The notes below the pieces were generated by a model. That model saw only the letters and a program-made list of their open reading frames with translations. It did no database searches and was not told where the DNA came from. Shown one piece after another: positions 1 to 9,883 of a stretch of 64,000 nt of DNA. Positions within the stretch are counted from its first letter, which is position 1, and each line of letters begins with the position of its first letter. The DNA comes from Deltaproteobacteria bacterium (GTDB taxonomy: Bacteria; Desulfobacterota; Desulfomonilia; UBA1062), in contig WFSG01000022.1 in assembly GCA_015486075.1 (NCBI GenBank), forward strand, positions 1 to 64,000. The letters run 5' to 3'. A program made the position numbers and the translations under genes.

Positions 1-262
1 CTCACGCCCCATCATAACCCATAACCTCACCTCTGTTTGATGGACAATAAATACCACATTTATACAATAATATCACTAACATAAATGCCTCTTATTCATA
101 AAATAACCCCAATCCTTAACTTGCTTTCTCCTCCCCCCTGCCATATACTCCCTACACAATACATGGATTCGGGCAACAAGCCCCTTAAACCTTATACCCT
201 TATACCTTACGCCTTGAGCCTTACGCCTCCTTATTTTAACTGGATGCTGAACGCTTATAGCT

Positions 263-305
263 AAAACAAAAAGATCCCCTCGGGCCTATCCAGCCCAAGG
301 GGATC
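263..305 (-). terminator. Rho-independent terminator downstream of the porin gene
   Basis: GATCCCCTTGGGC / GCCCGAGGGGATC stem (273-285 with 293-305) followed on the minus strand by TTTTTGTTTT. Confidence 0.8.
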
Positions 306-342
306 CCCTAAAACTAGCCGTTGTTTTCTTTATCGAGCCTTA

Positions 343-1638
343 TCAGAGATCGTACTGGAAGAACACACCTGTGTAGAGCTCAGTACCGAGGTCATTACCA
401 TAGTAATACGTGCTTCCATCTAAAGTCTGGCTACGTGTCCGTAGAGCGGCATCACCCCAGTTGAAGTAGGAGACCTCAGGCTGTATGTAGAAATGCTTTG
501 TCAGGCTGTACTTGAAGTTTGCAAATAGACCCCAGGAGGAGACGTTATCCCTGTAAAACTTATTATTGCTGGGATCATCTATATTTCTCACCTGTGACCG
601 CTGGTAACCACCACCCAGATATACAACAACAGAGTTAACAGGCACAGCGAACTGGAGCCATCCGCCATAGCTGTTTACGTCCTTGATGTTAGTGCCAAGT
701 GCATTAGCCACGGGAAGACCTGCTGAAATGCTCCTTGTGCTGGGCCTTTCGTCAAAGGCAATGGCAGAAATACCAACGTTCTGACCACACCAGCCCTCGA
801 AGTCAATGGTGGTAACATCACTCTTTATAGTACCGTCTAAAGCTGCCATCCATGTAAACACGTTCACGTCGTGATATACATAAAGGGAATTGTCCTTAAG
901 CTTGTATCTCTGTACCATGCCGCTTGGTGTTATGGTGATGTTGGAAGAGGGCTTGAAGGTAAGGCTTGCATCAAGGGCCGGTGTTGACTCCTCCACTATA
1001 TAGAAGTTACTAATATCTATATGATGTTTATCATTATTAGGATACCTTTTGTTATTCTCTTTCACCCAGTAAACCCCGTTTAAGTCAAAGGCATCTTTGT
1101 AATTATCATTATCCTCTATGGCCACTTTCAGTATCATCTTGTCTGTCTTGTGCGTGAAGCGGATCTGCTGGTTCCTGTGCAGGTACAGGTTACCAACCGA
1201 GTACAGGGCGTTTTCATTGTCTAGCCTCTGCATTGGGAAGTGGAAAGCAACGATAGACCATGTCTGGCCAACTAGCAGGCTGTTCCCGCCACCCATGTCG
1301 TATACACCATAGGCATGACGAAGATACGTATCTGCCGATACCCTAGAATCAGCCTTCAGACCATACTCCACGAAACCACTAACCTTTCCGTAACTGATCC
1401 ATAAGCCTGCCCTGCTTATAGGTGACATCCTCATGTTGAAATTCGTGGTGTTGTCAGTCTGGCCATATGGCACATCACCCCTGTCCTGGAAATCGTACGA
1501 TGCCTCCAGCCTCAGGCTTGCATTCAGCTTAACGTTGGCATCCCCAACCTTGAATACCTGTGTCGCCCAGCTGGATGCAGCAAAACCAAAGACCATACAC
1601 GCTGAAAGAGCCAGAATTAAAAGGTTCTTTCTCCTCAT
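343..1638 (-). CDS. Outer-membrane beta-barrel porin-like protein
   Basis: Signal peptide (LLILALSACMVFGFAASSWA), alternating beta-strand pattern, C-terminal aromatic-rich strand FFQYDL. Confidence 0.7.
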   Translation of the reverse strand: MRRKNLLILALSACMVFGFAASSWATQVFKVGDANVKLNASLRLEASYDFQDRGDVPYGQTDNTTNFNMRMSPISRAGLWISYGKVSGFVEYGLKADSRVSADTYLRHAYGVYDMGGGNSLLVGQTWSIVAFHFPMQRLDNENALYSVGNLYLHRNQQIRFTHKTDKMILKVAIEDNDNYKDAFDLNGVYWVKENNKRYPNNDKHHIDISNFYIVEESTPALDASLTFKPSSNITITPSGMVQRYKLKDNSLYVYHDVNVFTWMAALDGTIKSDVTTIDFEGWCGQNVGISAIAFDERPSTRSISAGLPVANALGTNIKDVNSYGGWLQFAVPVNSVVVYLGGGYQRSQVRNIDDPSNNKFYRDNVSSWGLFANFKYSLTKHFYIQPEVSYFNWGDAALRTRSQTLDGSTYYYGNDLGTELYTGVFFQYDL

Positions 1639-1921
1639 AAATCCCCCCCTATAGTTTTATTTTAAACCAAGCGTCTCAGCTTCTTGGCATGTCCATATAA
1701 TCCATTGCTTGATGTTTGACAAGTGCAAATTTCAGTAATAATTAAGAAAAGTAGTAGGAATGCAAGGAATGTCCACAAGGTTGTCGGGCAAAAAATTGAT
1801 AGTTCCCAGCTTAAGAAACAAGAAATTAGGGATAGAATGATGCCACGACCTGTTCTACTATTCAACCTTCTGACCTCGGCCTTACGCCATGGCTTTTAGC
1901 TGAGGACCATCTATAAATGAG

Positions 1922-2338
1922 ATGATGGACATAATAAAACAAGATGACTACACCATCTTCGTATACGGCACCCTAAAAAGCGGCAGTAAAAGTCCTATGC
2001 ACGCCCTACTCAAGGACAATTCCATGTTCCTTGGCAGGGCAACACTAAATGCAAAGCTATACGATGCAGGCGGTTACCCCGGAGCAGTGCTCTCAAGCGA
2101 ACCGAATGACATTGTACTAGGTGAGGCATACCTGTTGCACAAGCCAGAGATACTTCTTAAAGAGCTAGATGCATACGAGGAGTATGGCCCAGGATTCAGT
2201 GAGCCCTTTGAGTTTAAGAGAATAAAGGCAAAGATAACGCTCGAGACTGGTATTGAAGTTGATGCCTGGGTATATGTGTACAACCTGGACGTGGATAAGC
2301 TGAAACCCATCAAAGGATATGACTACTTAAAAAGTTGA
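1922..2338 (+). CDS. Gamma-glutamylcyclotransferase-like (GGCT/YtfP fold) protein
   Basis: VYGTLK motif, GGYPG, LDAYEEY. Confidence 0.8.
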   Translation: MMDIIKQDDYTIFVYGTLKSGSKSPMHALLKDNSMFLGRATLNAKLYDAGGYPGAVLSSEPNDIVLGEAYLLHKPEILLKELDAYEEYGPGFSEPFEFKRIKAKITLETGIEVDAWVYVYNLDVDKLKPIKGYDYLKS

Positions 2339-2544
2339 CCCTGACCTTTGTTGGAAAAGTCTTTCCATCTTTGTGAAAAACTTTTCATTCCTAGGCTGCC
2401 TGTAAAAATCAAGAATAAATAAATTCAACAAATTAGACCTATTGCATATATACCATTATGGCATGGATCTTGCTGTTAAGAATTTTTCATCCTTACCAGA
2501 TACATATTGTAATGCAATCAAGTTAAGCAAATCAGGAGGAAACA

Positions 2545-5500
2545 ATGGAGACAACAGAAAATATCGAGATCTACCGGGTTACCGGCATTATCTCCTGGAT
2601 ACTTGTTGCCCTTTTGTTCCTCTTTTTGGCCAGCTGCAGTAGAGGTTCTTCCAATGGAATATTATTACCGGGTGCCAAGGGGGAGGCCGAGGCTTTAGGC
2701 GCCAATGCCATGGAATTTACCACCTCGGACTTTACCTACTATGCAGACGGCCAGGCCACAGACCTGAAGGTATACCCAGGTCAGGTAGCCATAAGCGTAC
2801 CTGATGACAAAACCGATCAGCTGAAGTCATGGCTGGATAGTGAACCTTTGGTCAAGAAGCCCACAGAGATAGAGGATGTAGGTAAGAAAGACATCATCCT
2901 GATAACCCTTGTTGACGGCGCAACAGCAGACCAGATACTGGATCTCATCAAAAGGCTCAACCAATCAGGATTGATCAATTATGCATCCCCTGTATTCGGT
3001 AATGCCGAAGATAAGACCATTATCAGTGATGAGTTCGTGGTCAGGTTCAAGGATTCATACTCTGTTAACGAGATAGAAAACTTTATTGCAAGTAAAAATG
3101 TAACCATTATTAAAAAAGATTTTCTCTGGCACAAGTGCTATGTACTGGGGTTCACCAGCAAGAGCGGATCAAATCCACTTAACATTGCCCGTGACTTCTA
3201 TGAATCAGGCATGGTGGTCTTTGCACATCCCAATTTTATCACTCTAACAAAGCCGCTCTGGGAGAACGTCATGCAGGAGGATTTTGAAGGGACCTTCCCC
3301 GAAGGCCTCTGGAGCGTATACGATGCCAATCCTGAAGACGGCGAGTATTACTGGGGTAAGTTCAGTAAGGCTGACTATAATCCAATAGACCTGGGCATGG
3401 ACGCCAATTACGCATCTGTTGTATTCGAAAACTGGTCCGGTGATTACGTGGCATGGTGCGCGGCCTCCCATGATAATGGATCCCCAGATGTGCTCCCTAA
3501 CGGAGAGAACTGTCCTGAGGGCTGGCCAAAGAACATGGATGCATGGCTTAAATACGGGCCAATTGACATGTCAGATACCTACTGGGCAAGACTGAGTTAC
3601 AGGTGCGATACCCACCCATTTCTCACGGACGATATGGAACTACTCGTATCTGTAGACAACGAGAACTGGTACGGAGGAGAGCACTGGGGCAGATTCAAGG
3701 TAGCCCAATGGGGAGGTGTGTTCAGCCTTAATTATGTACCTGAACTTGGCGATGTTACAGGCCAGCATACGGTCTGGATAGCGCTACGTTTCAAAAGCGA
3801 TGACAAGATAACTGACCAGCCGTCCTGCATGCCAGGCGTCTTTGTTGACGACATAGAGATACATTTCTCAAACCTCGAACCATCAGACAATATTTCCAAC
3901 AACCCCTTGTCCTGCAGGCAGTGGGGGTTCAGAAACACTGGACAGTCCGGCGGTACAGAGGGCTATGACATAAACATCGCTGATGCATGGGCATTCCTTG
4001 AGAACACAGGCGGCATAGATCTCAACCAGGAAGGCGACGTGATCGTTGCCGTGATCGACGAAGGGGTTGACCCAGGCCACGAGGACCTGAACGTAATAGA
4101 TGGCTACGATGCTACGTACGACCCGTCTGACCCTGAATCCGTGGATACCCATGGAGGCCCGAATCCAACAGATGGTCACGGCACATGCTGCGCCGGTATT
4201 ATCGGTGCGAAAAACAACTCCGTGGGCGTAGTTGGTGTGGCACCAGGGGTAAAGATAATGCCCGTGCGCATCGCCTACCACCCTGAAGAAGGTGGCAGCT
4301 GGGTCACAGAAGATACTGAGATTGCTGACGGTATTCTATGGGCAGTAAACAACAATGCAAAGGTCCTCAGCAACAGCTGGGGCGGAGGTCCTGATGCGGA
4401 CATCATACACAATGCCATACGTGATGCAAGGGATGCGGGCTGCATAATCCTGTTCTCAAGTGGAAACAATGGTGGCTTTGGTACAAGTCCGGTAAAATAT
4501 CCGGCAAGGTACGAGGAAACCATTGCCGTGGGAGCCATGTCCCCTTGCGGCGAACGCAAGGGCTTTGAAAGCTGCGACGAGGAATCGTGGGAAAGCTGCT
4601 ATGGCCCAGAGCTGGATATCGTGGCACCGGGCGTCATGATACCCACAACAGACATAACAGGTGATAGAGGTTATGCAAGGACAACAGTGTTAGATCCATA
4701 TGGCAATTACTTCATGTCATTCAACGGTACATCCTCTGCCTGCCCGCACGTGGCAGGTATCGTAGCCCTCATGATCATGGTAAATCCCGAGCTGACCCAG
4801 GACCAGGTAAGGGCAATACTCACCAGTACCGCTAAAGACCTGGGGGTTGAGGACAGAGACGACGAGACAGGCTATGGCCTTGTGGATGCATACAGGGCCA
4901 TACATAGGGCCGCTGAGATGCACGTTGACCTCAGGCCAGAAGGGGAAATAGCCCTTCCTGGCATGGCACATCCAGGAGACAAGATAGATGCTGATATGAC
5001 CATAGTGAACTCAGGCATCGTGGCTACAGGCCCATTCTATGTACAGTTATACGTATCCGAAGATAGTATGATCGACCCATCTGATACCATGCTCTGGTAT
5101 AGATATCTTGGTAGGTTAGGTCCATCAGAAGAGATACATATACACGAGACCACTACATTTTCCATACCCCAGGATACACCCACGGGCCCCCATTATATAA
5201 TTATCTGGATAGATGGGCAGGAGATGGTCCACGAGAGCAATGAGGCAAATAATATCATCTCTAATCCCATAAGTATCGTCTATCCCCCAAATATCACGTT
5301 AAAACCCGAGAGTGTTGACTTCGGCGTGGTACCTGTTGGTTCAGGTGCTGATAGAGATATAAAGATTACAAACGAGGGCCAGGGAGACCTGGAGCCCTTG
5401 GAGATAACAGGCATAGCTCTTTCAGGAGATGCTGTATTCAATAACCACCTGAACGTGATACCAACAACCCCCTTTGACCTGGAAGGTAACGATTTATCAA

Positions 5501-7911
5501 CCATTACCCTTTATTTCCAACCACAGGAGACCGGGACTTTCTCAGGGTCTATCACCATTTCCAGTAACGACCCGGATGAACCGGAAAAGGCCGTAGCGCT
5601 TACAGGTACGGCAGTAGAGGCAATACCAGTGATCCATGTGCCCGGGCTTATACTGTTTGACCAGGGAGAGATAATTAAGCAAATGGCAATAGAGAACCAG
5701 GGTAATGCCCAGCTAACCTGGACCATAGGTCCTGATGATTACCAGCAGATCCCGTGGCCAACGTGGCTCAGCATGTCCCCCATGAGCGGCCAGACAGCAC
5801 CTGGTGCCACGTCAGACGTGGACGTCTCAGTGGACAGGTCCGGGCTCTCTATAGGTACATACGTGTACAACATATACATATCTTCTAATGATCCTAATAA
5901 TCAAAGTGTTCCTGTACTCATCACGCTCAAGGTCACACAGGCACCTCCAGTACTCAATGTAAGCACCAATGAGCTGGACTTTGGTACAGACAAGACCCAG
6001 CTAAGCCTCACCATCTCCAACACGGGCGAGGGGGAGCTTACATGGACCATGGGTAGCCTACCCTCCTGGCTGGATGCAGGCCCTAAACAAGGAACAATAG
6101 CACCGGGTGAAGGCACGGATGTGCAGGTAACAGTCGACCGCAACCAGGGTCCTGGCCAGTATTCACATACCATAAACATAACATCGGACGGTGGCAATGC
6201 AGATGTCCTTGTTACCATGGAGGTGCTCCCACCCCTTGAGATAACACCAGATAGCGCAACGCTTGATCACTGCGGAGGTGAGCAGCAATTCAGCGTCACA
6301 GGTGGTATCCCTCCCTACACCTTCGAGCTCAGTGCGCCTGAAGGCGAGAGCGTACCTGATACGGTTGGACTATTAAATGTTGACCAGCAGGCAGGTACGG
6401 CAACAGTAAGGATAGATCCGTGTTCCATATCCAGCCCCACCAGCATCCCTGATGAGCAAACCACACTTGCTCCAAGGGATATAGGTGTGACAGTCATAAA
6501 TGATGTTATTGATACGGTCGTTCCCACTAATTTGGTAACAAAGGCATCCACTGCCGGCATGAAGACCCAGTGTGGTGGGACATCGGTCATACTCAAGGTG
6601 ACTGATAACATCGGAGCACAGGCTTATGCCACCATTGATATATCCGGCAACACATGGGCAAGGGCAATAGGCGGCATGTATTCAGACGATATATATTCCA
6701 TAGAACCCACGCCCGATGGCTTCATCATGGCAGGTCACACCTATTCCTTTGGAGCAGGAAACATAGGCGTGTGCGATGATCTATGGGTAATAAAGCTCAT
6801 GGAGAGCGGCCAGGTTGAATGGCAGAAGACATATGGCACAAGTGCAAAGGATGGTGCAAGCATGATTACCTGCACCTCGGACGGCGGCTACATCCTGGCA
6901 GGAGATTCCATACACGTCTACCAGGCAGGCACCTGGATATTCAAGCTGGATGCATCAGGGAACGTCACATGGCACAGGGTATTCAAGGACTCATACTTCA
7001 GCCCTGCTGCAGCAAGGGAGGACGGCACAGGATACATGGTTGCAGGCACGGGATATAGTCCCAGCCAGGTCGTAATGATGAAGCTCGATGGAGATGGAAA
7101 CCTCGTGTGGACCGACGGAGGTGGTAATGGCATAAGGAAACTCTACGATATAGCAGATACCAATTTCAGCTGGGTCAATGACATGGTGCTAACATCAGGG
7201 GGAGACCCGATCCTGGTTGGTTCTGCATCTGTTCACTATGCGGACGGGGACTATTACAACCAGGACTTGATGATAATGAAGCTGGATAATGCAGGCAATC
7301 CTCTGTGGTGCAAGACACTCGGCAGGGGCAGGGTCGCGGAAGGTAGCAACATCTTCGAGTACTCCGAGTCTGCGATATCCATGGACCAGGACATTGATGG
7401 AAGCCTTGTTGTCTTAGGAAAGATCCATGCAGTCTCCTGGACAGGTGGGAGCGAAGAAGGCGGCGAGCCCAGTGAAGGTGGAGGTGAAGAAGGCTACATG
7501 GCAAAGGATTATGCCTGGGTCATAAAGTTCACCAGCGACGGCACCATAGCCTGGCAGAGGGCAATAGGGGGTCTTGAATCAAGTAATGAAAGCGCAAGAG
7601 CAGAGTCCATACACTCCTTGCCAGACAATGGCTACGTGATAGCAGGGAGCGTGTATACCGATGCAGGAGAGGATGACTACTGGGTAGTAAAGCTTGATGC
7701 CTCGGGTAAAATAGTCTGGCAGAAGAGATACGGCGGTGCTCACACCGACGATGCAAGGGCTATTACAGCCACATCAGATGGAAGCATAGTCGTTACAGGT
7801 CAAGGCCAGCCTTATATCTTTGGCGGTGCAGATGACGATACGAGCAATGACTTTACAAATGCCTGGGTATTGAGGCTTGACACGGACGGGCTGATGGGTT
7901 GTAATCCTTAG
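2545..7911 (+). CDS. Secreted S8 (subtilisin-like) protease lipoprotein with MAM/choice-of-anchor-J-like insert, CARDB/BACON-like domains and C-terminal propeller-like repeats
   Basis: SD aggagg; lipobox LASC; catalytic Asp (VAVIDEGVD, codon 4057), His (GHGTCCAG, codon 4177), Ser (GTSSACPHVAG, codon 4732). Confidence 0.9.
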   Translation: METTENIEIYRVTGIISWILVALLFLFLASCSRGSSNGILLPGAKGEAEALGANAMEFTTSDFTYYADGQATDLKVYPGQVAISVPDDKTDQLKSWLDSEPLVKKPTEIEDVGKKDIILITLVDGATADQILDLIKRLNQSGLINYASPVFGNAEDKTIISDEFVVRFKDSYSVNEIENFIASKNVTIIKKDFLWHKCYVLGFTSKSGSNPLNIARDFYESGMVVFAHPNFITLTKPLWENVMQEDFEGTFPEGLWSVYDANPEDGEYYWGKFSKADYNPIDLGMDANYASVVFENWSGDYVAWCAASHDNGSPDVLPNGENCPEGWPKNMDAWLKYGPIDMSDTYWARLSYRCDTHPFLTDDMELLVSVDNENWYGGEHWGRFKVAQWGGVFSLNYVPELGDVTGQHTVWIALRFKSDDKITDQPSCMPGVFVDDIEIHFSNLEPSDNISNNPLSCRQWGFRNTGQSGGTEGYDINIADAWAFLENTGGIDLNQEGDVIVAVIDEGVDPGHEDLNVIDGYDATYDPSDPESVDTHGGPNPTDGHGTCCAGIIGAKNNSVGVVGVAPGVKIMPVRIAYHPEEGGSWVTEDTEIADGILWAVNNNAKVLSNSWGGGPDADIIHNAIRDARDAGCIILFSSGNNGGFGTSPVKYPARYEETIAVGAMSPCGERKGFESCDEESWESCYGPELDIVAPGVMIPTTDITGDRGYARTTVLDPYGNYFMSFNGTSSACPHVAGIVALMIMVNPELTQDQVRAILTSTAKDLGVEDRDDETGYGLVDAYRAIHRAAEMHVDLRPEGEIALPGMAHPGDKIDADMTIVNSGIVATGPFYVQLYVSEDSMIDPSDTMLWYRYLGRLGPSEEIHIHETTTFSIPQDTPTGPHYIIIWIDGQEMVHESNEANNIISNPISIVYPPNITLKPESVDFGVVPVGSGADRDIKITNEGQGDLEPLEITGIALSGDAVFNNHLNVIPTTPFDLEGNDLSTITLYFQPQETGTFSGSITISSNDPDEPEKAVALTGTAVEAIPVIHVPGLILFDQGEIIKQMAIENQGNAQLTWTIGPDDYQQIPWPTWLSMSPMSGQTAPGATSDVDVSVDRSGLSIGTYVYNIYISSNDPNNQSVPVLITLKVTQAPPVLNVSTNELDFGTDKTQLSLTISNTGEGELTWTMGSLPSWLDAGPKQGTIAPGEGTDVQVTVDRNQGPGQYSHTINITSDGGNADVLVTMEVLPPLEITPDSATLDHCGGEQQFSVTGGIPPYTFELSAPEGESVPDTVGLLNVDQQAGTATVRIDPCSISSPTSIPDEQTTLAPRDIGVTVINDVIDTVVPTNLVTKASTAGMKTQCGGTSVILKVTDNIGAQAYATIDISGNTWARAIGGMYSDDIYSIEPTPDGFIMAGHTYSFGAGNIGVCDDLWVIKLMESGQVEWQKTYGTSAKDGASMITCTSDGGYILAGDSIHVYQAGTWIFKLDASGNVTWHRVFKDSYFSPAAAREDGTGYMVAGTGYSPSQVVMMKLDGDGNLVWTDGGGNGIRKLYDIADTNFSWVNDMVLTSGGDPILVGSASVHYADGDYYNQDLMIMKLDNAGNPLWCKTLGRGRVAEGSNIFEYSESAISMDQDIDGSLVVLGKIHAVSWTGGSEEGGEPSEGGGEEGYMAKDYAWVIKFTSDGTIAWQRAIGGLESSNESARAESIHSLPDNGYVIAGSVYTDAGEDDYWVVKLDASGKIVWQKRYGGAHTDDARAITATSDGSIVVTGQGQPYIFGGADDDTSNDFTNAWVLRLDTDGLMGCNP

Positions 7912-7945
7912 AAAGATTGCAATCCATTTGGAGGTCAGGTCTTCC

Positions 7946-9199
7946 ATGAAAGAGCCTGTTATAACCGATGAGCACGTGCAAGAGACCCTTGGTTTCACGG
8001 AAGAAATCGTTAAAGACTACCCGAGGCGCCTGGTGGGTACACCATCCTGCATAGAGGCGGGTAAACGCATTGCCGAGGAATTCACCAAGAACTGCGATGC
8101 CGGTAGCGTAAAGATAGAAGAGTTTACGTGCCATCCAGAGGCATTCCTAAAGTACATAAGGCCAACTGTAGCCACATATATCGCATCCATGGTATTAACC
8201 TGGCTAAAGAGGCCATTCAAGGCACTCCTAGGATACGGACTCTCAGTTGCCGCTTTTGTGAGCGAGTTTGCCTTTTACAAGGAATACATAGACCCCCTGT
8301 TCCCCGAGAAAAAGGGATATAACGTGTACGGCACCGTTGAACCAGAAGGCGAGGTAAAGCAACAGATAATACTCTGCGGCCACCACGATGCTGCATACGT
8401 GTTCCACTACATGGAGACCTCTCCCAGGCTCTATCCTTTATTCATACTGGCAGGCATCCTTCCCTTTATCCTGGGCTTTATCTTCAGCATGTACATGTCC
8501 TTAACAAGAAAGAGCCCAGGGTGGATGAAGGGTATTATTACGGCAGGGCTGGGTGGCGTGATCCCCTTGTGGTGGTTCACAACGGACGAGGTATCACCCG
8601 GTGCAGGGGATAACATGATAGCAACCGCCATGGCAAACGAGGCAACAAAGATCTTTGCTGACCTCAAGAAAAAGGGCAAGAACCCGCTAAAACACACGCG
8701 TATCATCTGCCTTTCCGTTGATGGCGAGGAATCTGGGCTCAGGGGCTCAAGGGCCTTTGTTAAAAGGCACGAAAAAGAGCTCAAGGATATCAAAACCTAC
8801 GTGTTCTGCATGGACACGCTCTACAATGCAGACAAGCTCATATTCTTTGATAATGACCTCAACCTCACTGTTGACCTCTCCCACGAGATGGCGCAGGAGC
8901 TGGTAGACATTGCAGAGACCCTGGGTTACAAGGCAAAGGTCGCGAGGATGCCCTGGGGTGGGGGTAGCACGGATGCAGCATCTTTTGGCCAGAAAGGGAT
9001 CGATGCCACGTGCCTACTAGCATTTGAGCTGGATATAAAAAACCTACAGGAAGATCTCCCTTACCACACGCATAATGATACGCCTGATAAGATTGAGCCA
9101 TTGATGGTAAAGCAAGCCCTTACCATAATAAGGGAATACATACTAAAAAAGGACCATGAGGTAAGTGATTTGGCTGCCAGCCAAGCGTCAGCTGCCTGA
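7946..9199 (+). CDS. M28-family metallopeptidase with membrane segments
   Basis: CGHHDAAY, GAGDN, SVDGEESGLRGSRAF motifs; SD ggaggt upstream of the internal Met. Confidence 0.8.
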   Translation: MKEPVITDEHVQETLGFTEEIVKDYPRRLVGTPSCIEAGKRIAEEFTKNCDAGSVKIEEFTCHPEAFLKYIRPTVATYIASMVLTWLKRPFKALLGYGLSVAAFVSEFAFYKEYIDPLFPEKKGYNVYGTVEPEGEVKQQIILCGHHDAAYVFHYMETSPRLYPLFILAGILPFILGFIFSMYMSLTRKSPGWMKGIITAGLGGVIPLWWFTTDEVSPGAGDNMIATAMANEATKIFADLKKKGKNPLKHTRIICLSVDGEESGLRGSRAFVKRHEKELKDIKTYVFCMDTLYNADKLIFFDNDLNLTVDLSHEMAQELVDIAETLGYKAKVARMPWGGGSTDAASFGQKGIDATCLLAFELDIKNLQEDLPYHTHNDTPDKIEPLMVKQALTIIREYILKKDHEVSDLAASQASAA

Positions 9200-9883
9200 T
9201 AGCGTGTTCAAACTAGCCCGGTATGTCCATCCATTTAGCGGACACGCACTGCACCTGGGATCATTCCTCCTGCAGAAATCCTTTCCAATGAACACGATGT
9301 ATGCATGCAGGTCCTTGTAAAGGGATATGTCCTTAGGCAGGTTATCCATGAAGAAGGCCTGCATCCTGTCGTAATCCCAGGTGTTATCAGCTATGCCGTG
9401 CCTATTAAGGAGCCTCTTTGTGTAGGCGTCTACAACGAATATAGGCTTATCTGCCGCGTACAGGCATATGCTGTCAGCGGTTTCTTTGCCCACACCTTTA
9501 ACGGATAGGAGTAACCCACGCAACGTGCTAAGCCCAAGACCCAAGAACCTCTCGAGATTCCCTCCCGAGGTCTCCATAATAAGTGATATTAGGTTCTTTA
9601 ACCTTCTTGCCTTTATGTTGTAATAGCCAGAAGGCCTGATGAGACGTGCAAGCCCCTCATAATCAATACCATGAAGCACATCAATACTAAGTGCATTAGC
9701 ACTTTTAAGGTTATCTATGGCCTTTTCCACGTTTGACCACGCTGTATTCTGCGTTAGGATAGCTCCAACCATTATCTCTAGGACACTCTCCCCGGGCCAC
9801 CAGCCCGAGGGACCGTAATGGCTGGCAAGTATTGAATGCAGAGTATCTAGGCCAGTTTCAAGACTTGGAACTACCTTATTCAT
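9188..9883 (-). CDS. Endonuclease III-like HhH-GPD DNA glycosylase
   Basis: GAILTQNTAWSNVEKA, VKGVGKETADSICLYA, FVVDAYTKRLL; C-terminal CRRNDPRCSACP. Confidence 0.85.
   Translation of the reverse strand: MNKVVPSLETGLDTLHSILASHYGPSGWWPGESVLEIMVGAILTQNTAWSNVEKAIDNLKSANALSIDVLHGIDYEGLARLIRPSGYYNIKARRLKNLISLIMETSGGNLERFLGLGLSTLRGLLLSVKGVGKETADSICLYAADKPIFVVDAYTKRLLNRHGIADNTWDYDRMQAFFMDNLPKDISLYKDLHAYIVFIGKDFCRRNDPRCSACPLNGWTYRASLNTLSGS

Noticed and set aside
1662-1865. 67-aa hydrophobic minus-strand ORF
   Set aside because: No convincing SD or family; lies in an intergenic gap, might be real but not supportable.
2354-2386. GAAAAGT-N19-ACTTTTC inverted repeat before the S8 protease
   Set aside because: Short AT-rich arms with long loop; likely chance.
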